DNA of 7,673 nucleotides from Amphritea sp. (lineage in GTDB: Bacteria > Pseudomonadota > Gammaproteobacteria > Pseudomonadales > Balneatricaceae). A program made the translations under genes and the position numbers. The notes under the pieces were generated by a model that saw nothing but the letters and a program-made list of their open reading frames with translations, ran no database searches and was not told the DNA's origin. The stretch lies in the NCBI GenBank assembly GCA_018067325.1, contig JAGPUU010000087.1:1-7673 (forward strand), in the 5' to 3' direction. This document shows, one piece after another, positions 6,393 to 7,673 of this stretch. Each line of letters starts with the position of its first letter. Position 1 is the first letter of the stretch.

Positions 6393-7289
6393 ATGACCCT
6401 GAAGCAAGCCGATACAAAACTACCATCTGAAGCGCCGGAAAATACAGCTAAAACGCCTTCAGCATTGCTCGATCAGGGCATGGATCAAGATTTCGAAAAC
6501 AGCGACTATCCGTACGACGATAAAATTTCCCGTAAAGAGTATGAACGTACTAAAAAGTTACTTCAGATTGAGCTGCTGAAGATGCAAAACTGGGTGCGGG
6601 AAAGTGGAGAAAAGATCGTTATTCTTTGTGAAGGTCGCGATGCTGCCGGTAAAGGGGGCACGATCAAACGGATGATGGAACACCTTAATCCTCGAGGCGC
6701 AAGAGTTGTTGCACTGGAAAAACCTTCAGAGCAGGAAAAAGGCCAGTGGTACTTTCAACGTTATATCAATCATCTGCCTACAGCGGGTGAAATCGTCCTT
6801 TTTGACCGTTCATGGTACAACCGTGCCGGTGTTGAAAAGGTTATGGGTTTTTGTTCTCCTTCTGAATATCTCGAGTTTATGCGTCAGACGCCTGAGCTGG
6901 AACGGATGTTAGCCCGTAGTGGTATTCGCCTGTGTAAATTTTGGTTCTCAGTAAGCCGCGATGAACAGTTTCGTCGTTTCCAGGCGCGCCGTGTAGATCC
7001 ATTGAAACAATGGAAACTGTCACCGATCGACCTGGCTTCACTGGATAAATGGGACGCTTACACAGAAGCTAAAGAGTCGATGTTCTTCTACACCAATACT
7101 GCAGATGCGCCATGGACTGTTATCAAATCAAATGATAAGAAGCGGGCACGACTCAATGCTATGCGTTTCCTGCTCAATCAGGTGCCGTACCCGAATAAAA
7201 ATCCAGATCTTGATCTAGTGCCAGATCCACTAATTCTAGGTGCTGCTGGTGATCAGGGTACTAGCCAAAAGTTAATCGTTAATTCCTGA
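6393..7289 (+). CDS. ppk2: Polyphosphate kinase 2, class I-like
   Basis: Transfers phosphate between inorganic polyphosphate and nucleoside diphosphates, usually to make GTP or ATP from polyphosphate, in the cytoplasm. At 298 residues it has the length of one-domain PPK2 proteins. Walker A is GRDAAGKGG (81-89), Walker B is VLFDRSW (135-141), and the lid segment includes ARRVDPLKQWKLSP (198-211). The DKWDAYTEAKESMFFYTNT (218-236) and DAPWTVIKSNDKKRARLN (238-255) stretches are typical of the Pseudomonas aeruginosa PPK2 type, which are class I enzymes working on diphosphates. Class cannot be proved by reading alone. The first 40 or so residues are acidic and low in complexity, probably flexible. 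AGGAGAGG at 6382-6389 supports the ATG. The gene is followed after 23 bases by a small ORF that probably shares its transcript. All motif residues are present. Confidence 0.95.
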   Translation: MTLKQADTKLPSEAPENTAKTPSALLDQGMDQDFENSDYPYDDKISRKEYERTKKLLQIELLKMQNWVRESGEKIVILCEGRDAAGKGGTIKRMMEHLNPRGARVVALEKPSEQEKGQWYFQRYINHLPTAGEIVLFDRSWYNRAGVEKVMGFCSPSEYLEFMRQTPELERMLARSGIRLCKFWFSVSRDEQFRRFQARRVDPLKQWKLSPIDLASLDKWDAYTEAKESMFFYTNTADAPWTVIKSNDKKRARLNAMRFLLNQVPYPNKNPDLDLVPDPLILGAAGDQGTSQKLIVNS

Positions 7290-7312
7290 TATATCGTTGA
7301 GGAAATAAAGTA

Positions 7313-7543
7313 ATGACAGTTAAACAAAACGCACATGCTGTGAACGTGGTTAATACTTTTAAGGCGAAATTGCCAGCAGAAACCGTAGAGGTGATAGGTG
7401 AAAATCATTTCGATGAGCTCTCCTTGCTAATTGAATCTGCAATTAGTGCTGCTGTCTTTGATGAGATGGAAAAGGCGGCGAATAAGGTTGATCAATTGGC
7501 CCATGATATTCGTCACTTTGCTGAGTTTTTTGAAAGGGGTTAA
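7313..7543 (+). CDS. Small acidic protein of unknown function, co-transcribed with ppk2
   Basis: I do not recognise this 76-residue protein. It is acidic (13 Asp/Glu against 7 Lys/Arg), has no Cys, no signal peptide and no membrane segment. From about residue 31 it looks largely helical, with an amphipathic pattern in LLIESAISAAVFDEMEKA (37-54) and DQLAHDIRHFAEFFE (59-73), which suggests a helical hairpin or a coiled-coil partner. GAGGA (7299-7303) lies 9 bases before the ATG, a credible ribosome binding site. Only 23 bases separate it from ppk2 and a strong terminator follows 20 bases after its stop, so the two genes almost certainly share a transcript. A role linked to PPK2 or polyphosphate granules is possible from context only. 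Confidence 0.8.
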   Translation: MTVKQNAHAVNVVNTFKAKLPAETVEVIGENHFDELSLLIESAISAAVFDEMEKAANKVDQLAHDIRHFAEFFERG

Positions 7544-7563
7544 ATGTTTGCCTCGCATGACAG

Positions 7564-7588
7564 AAAACCGCCTTCGGGCGGTTTTTTT
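7564..7588 (+). terminator. Strong intrinsic terminator of the ppk2 operon
   Basis: AAAACCGCC (7564-7572) pairs perfectly with GGCGGTTTT (7577-7585) around a TTCG tetraloop closed by C-G, the very stable cUUCGg form. Seven T run from 7582 to 7588. It lies 20 bases after the stop of the 76-codon gene and closes the ppk2 transcript. Because the stem begins with A4 it could also work in part on the opposite strand. Confidence 0.95.
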
Positions 7589-7636
7589 ATAGGTTTTATC
7601 GTTTGAATGTAGAGTTACAAAAGGGGATGAGTCATA

Positions 7637-7673
7637 ATGTCCTACTATATTAGTTGGTTATTTGTTTTATTGC
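7637..7673 (+). CDS. Start of a further gene, cut by the window end
   Basis: An ATG at 7637 opens a frame that stays open to the window edge and reads MSYYISWLFVLL. GGGGA at 7623-7627 lies 9 bases upstream as a possible ribosome binding site. The hydrophobic start suggests a membrane segment or signal sequence. A competing ATG at 7627 stops after eight codons. Twelve codons are too few to name the product, and no clear promoter was found in the 48 bases after the terminator. Confidence 0.45.
   Translation, partial: MSYYISWLFVLL

Overview
The window looks like ordinary chromosomal DNA from a marine gammaproteobacterium, most likely of the Oceanospirillales type. This is inferred from three things: TrmA is close to the E. 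coli enzyme, PPK2 is of the Pseudomonas type, and LplT and Aas are fused into one polypeptide. Every confident gene is on the + strand. No phage, insertion sequence, CRISPR, tRNA or rRNA signal was seen.

Layout: (1) 107-1357, an HDOD-domain signalling protein with a degenerate receiver-like N-terminus. (2) 1430-2524, trmA, the tRNA U54 methyltransferase, behind a promoter whose GC-rich start region resembles rRNA-type promoters. (3) 2525-2746, a 222-base intergenic region rich in possible RNA structure. It holds a weak terminator-like hairpin after trmA, a 7-bp hairpin, a 12-bp hairpin that buries an AGGAGG ribosome binding site, and a 26-codon ORF that uses that site and stops 2 bases before the next start codon. 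(4) 2747-6205, a 1152-residue LplT-Aas fusion: lysophospholipid flippase, lysophospholipid acyltransferase and acyl-ACP synthetase. (5) 6206-6392, an intergenic region with a long AT-rich dyad just upstream of ppk2. (6) 6393-7289, ppk2, a class I-like polyphosphate kinase 2, followed after 23 bases by a 76-codon gene of unknown function and a strong terminator at 7564-7588. (7) From 7637, the first 12 codons of another gene that runs off the window.

The genes do not form one pathway. TrmA serves tRNA maturation, LplT-Aas repairs membrane lysophospholipids, and PPK2 uses polyphosphate to make nucleoside triphosphates. The least ordinary part is the leader of lplT-aas. A good ribosome binding site is masked in a hairpin, a short ORF is placed for translational coupling, and several pairings exclude one another, which together suggest post-transcriptional control. 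The ppk2/small-protein pair and its dyad operator candidate come second. No clearly new multi-gene system is visible.
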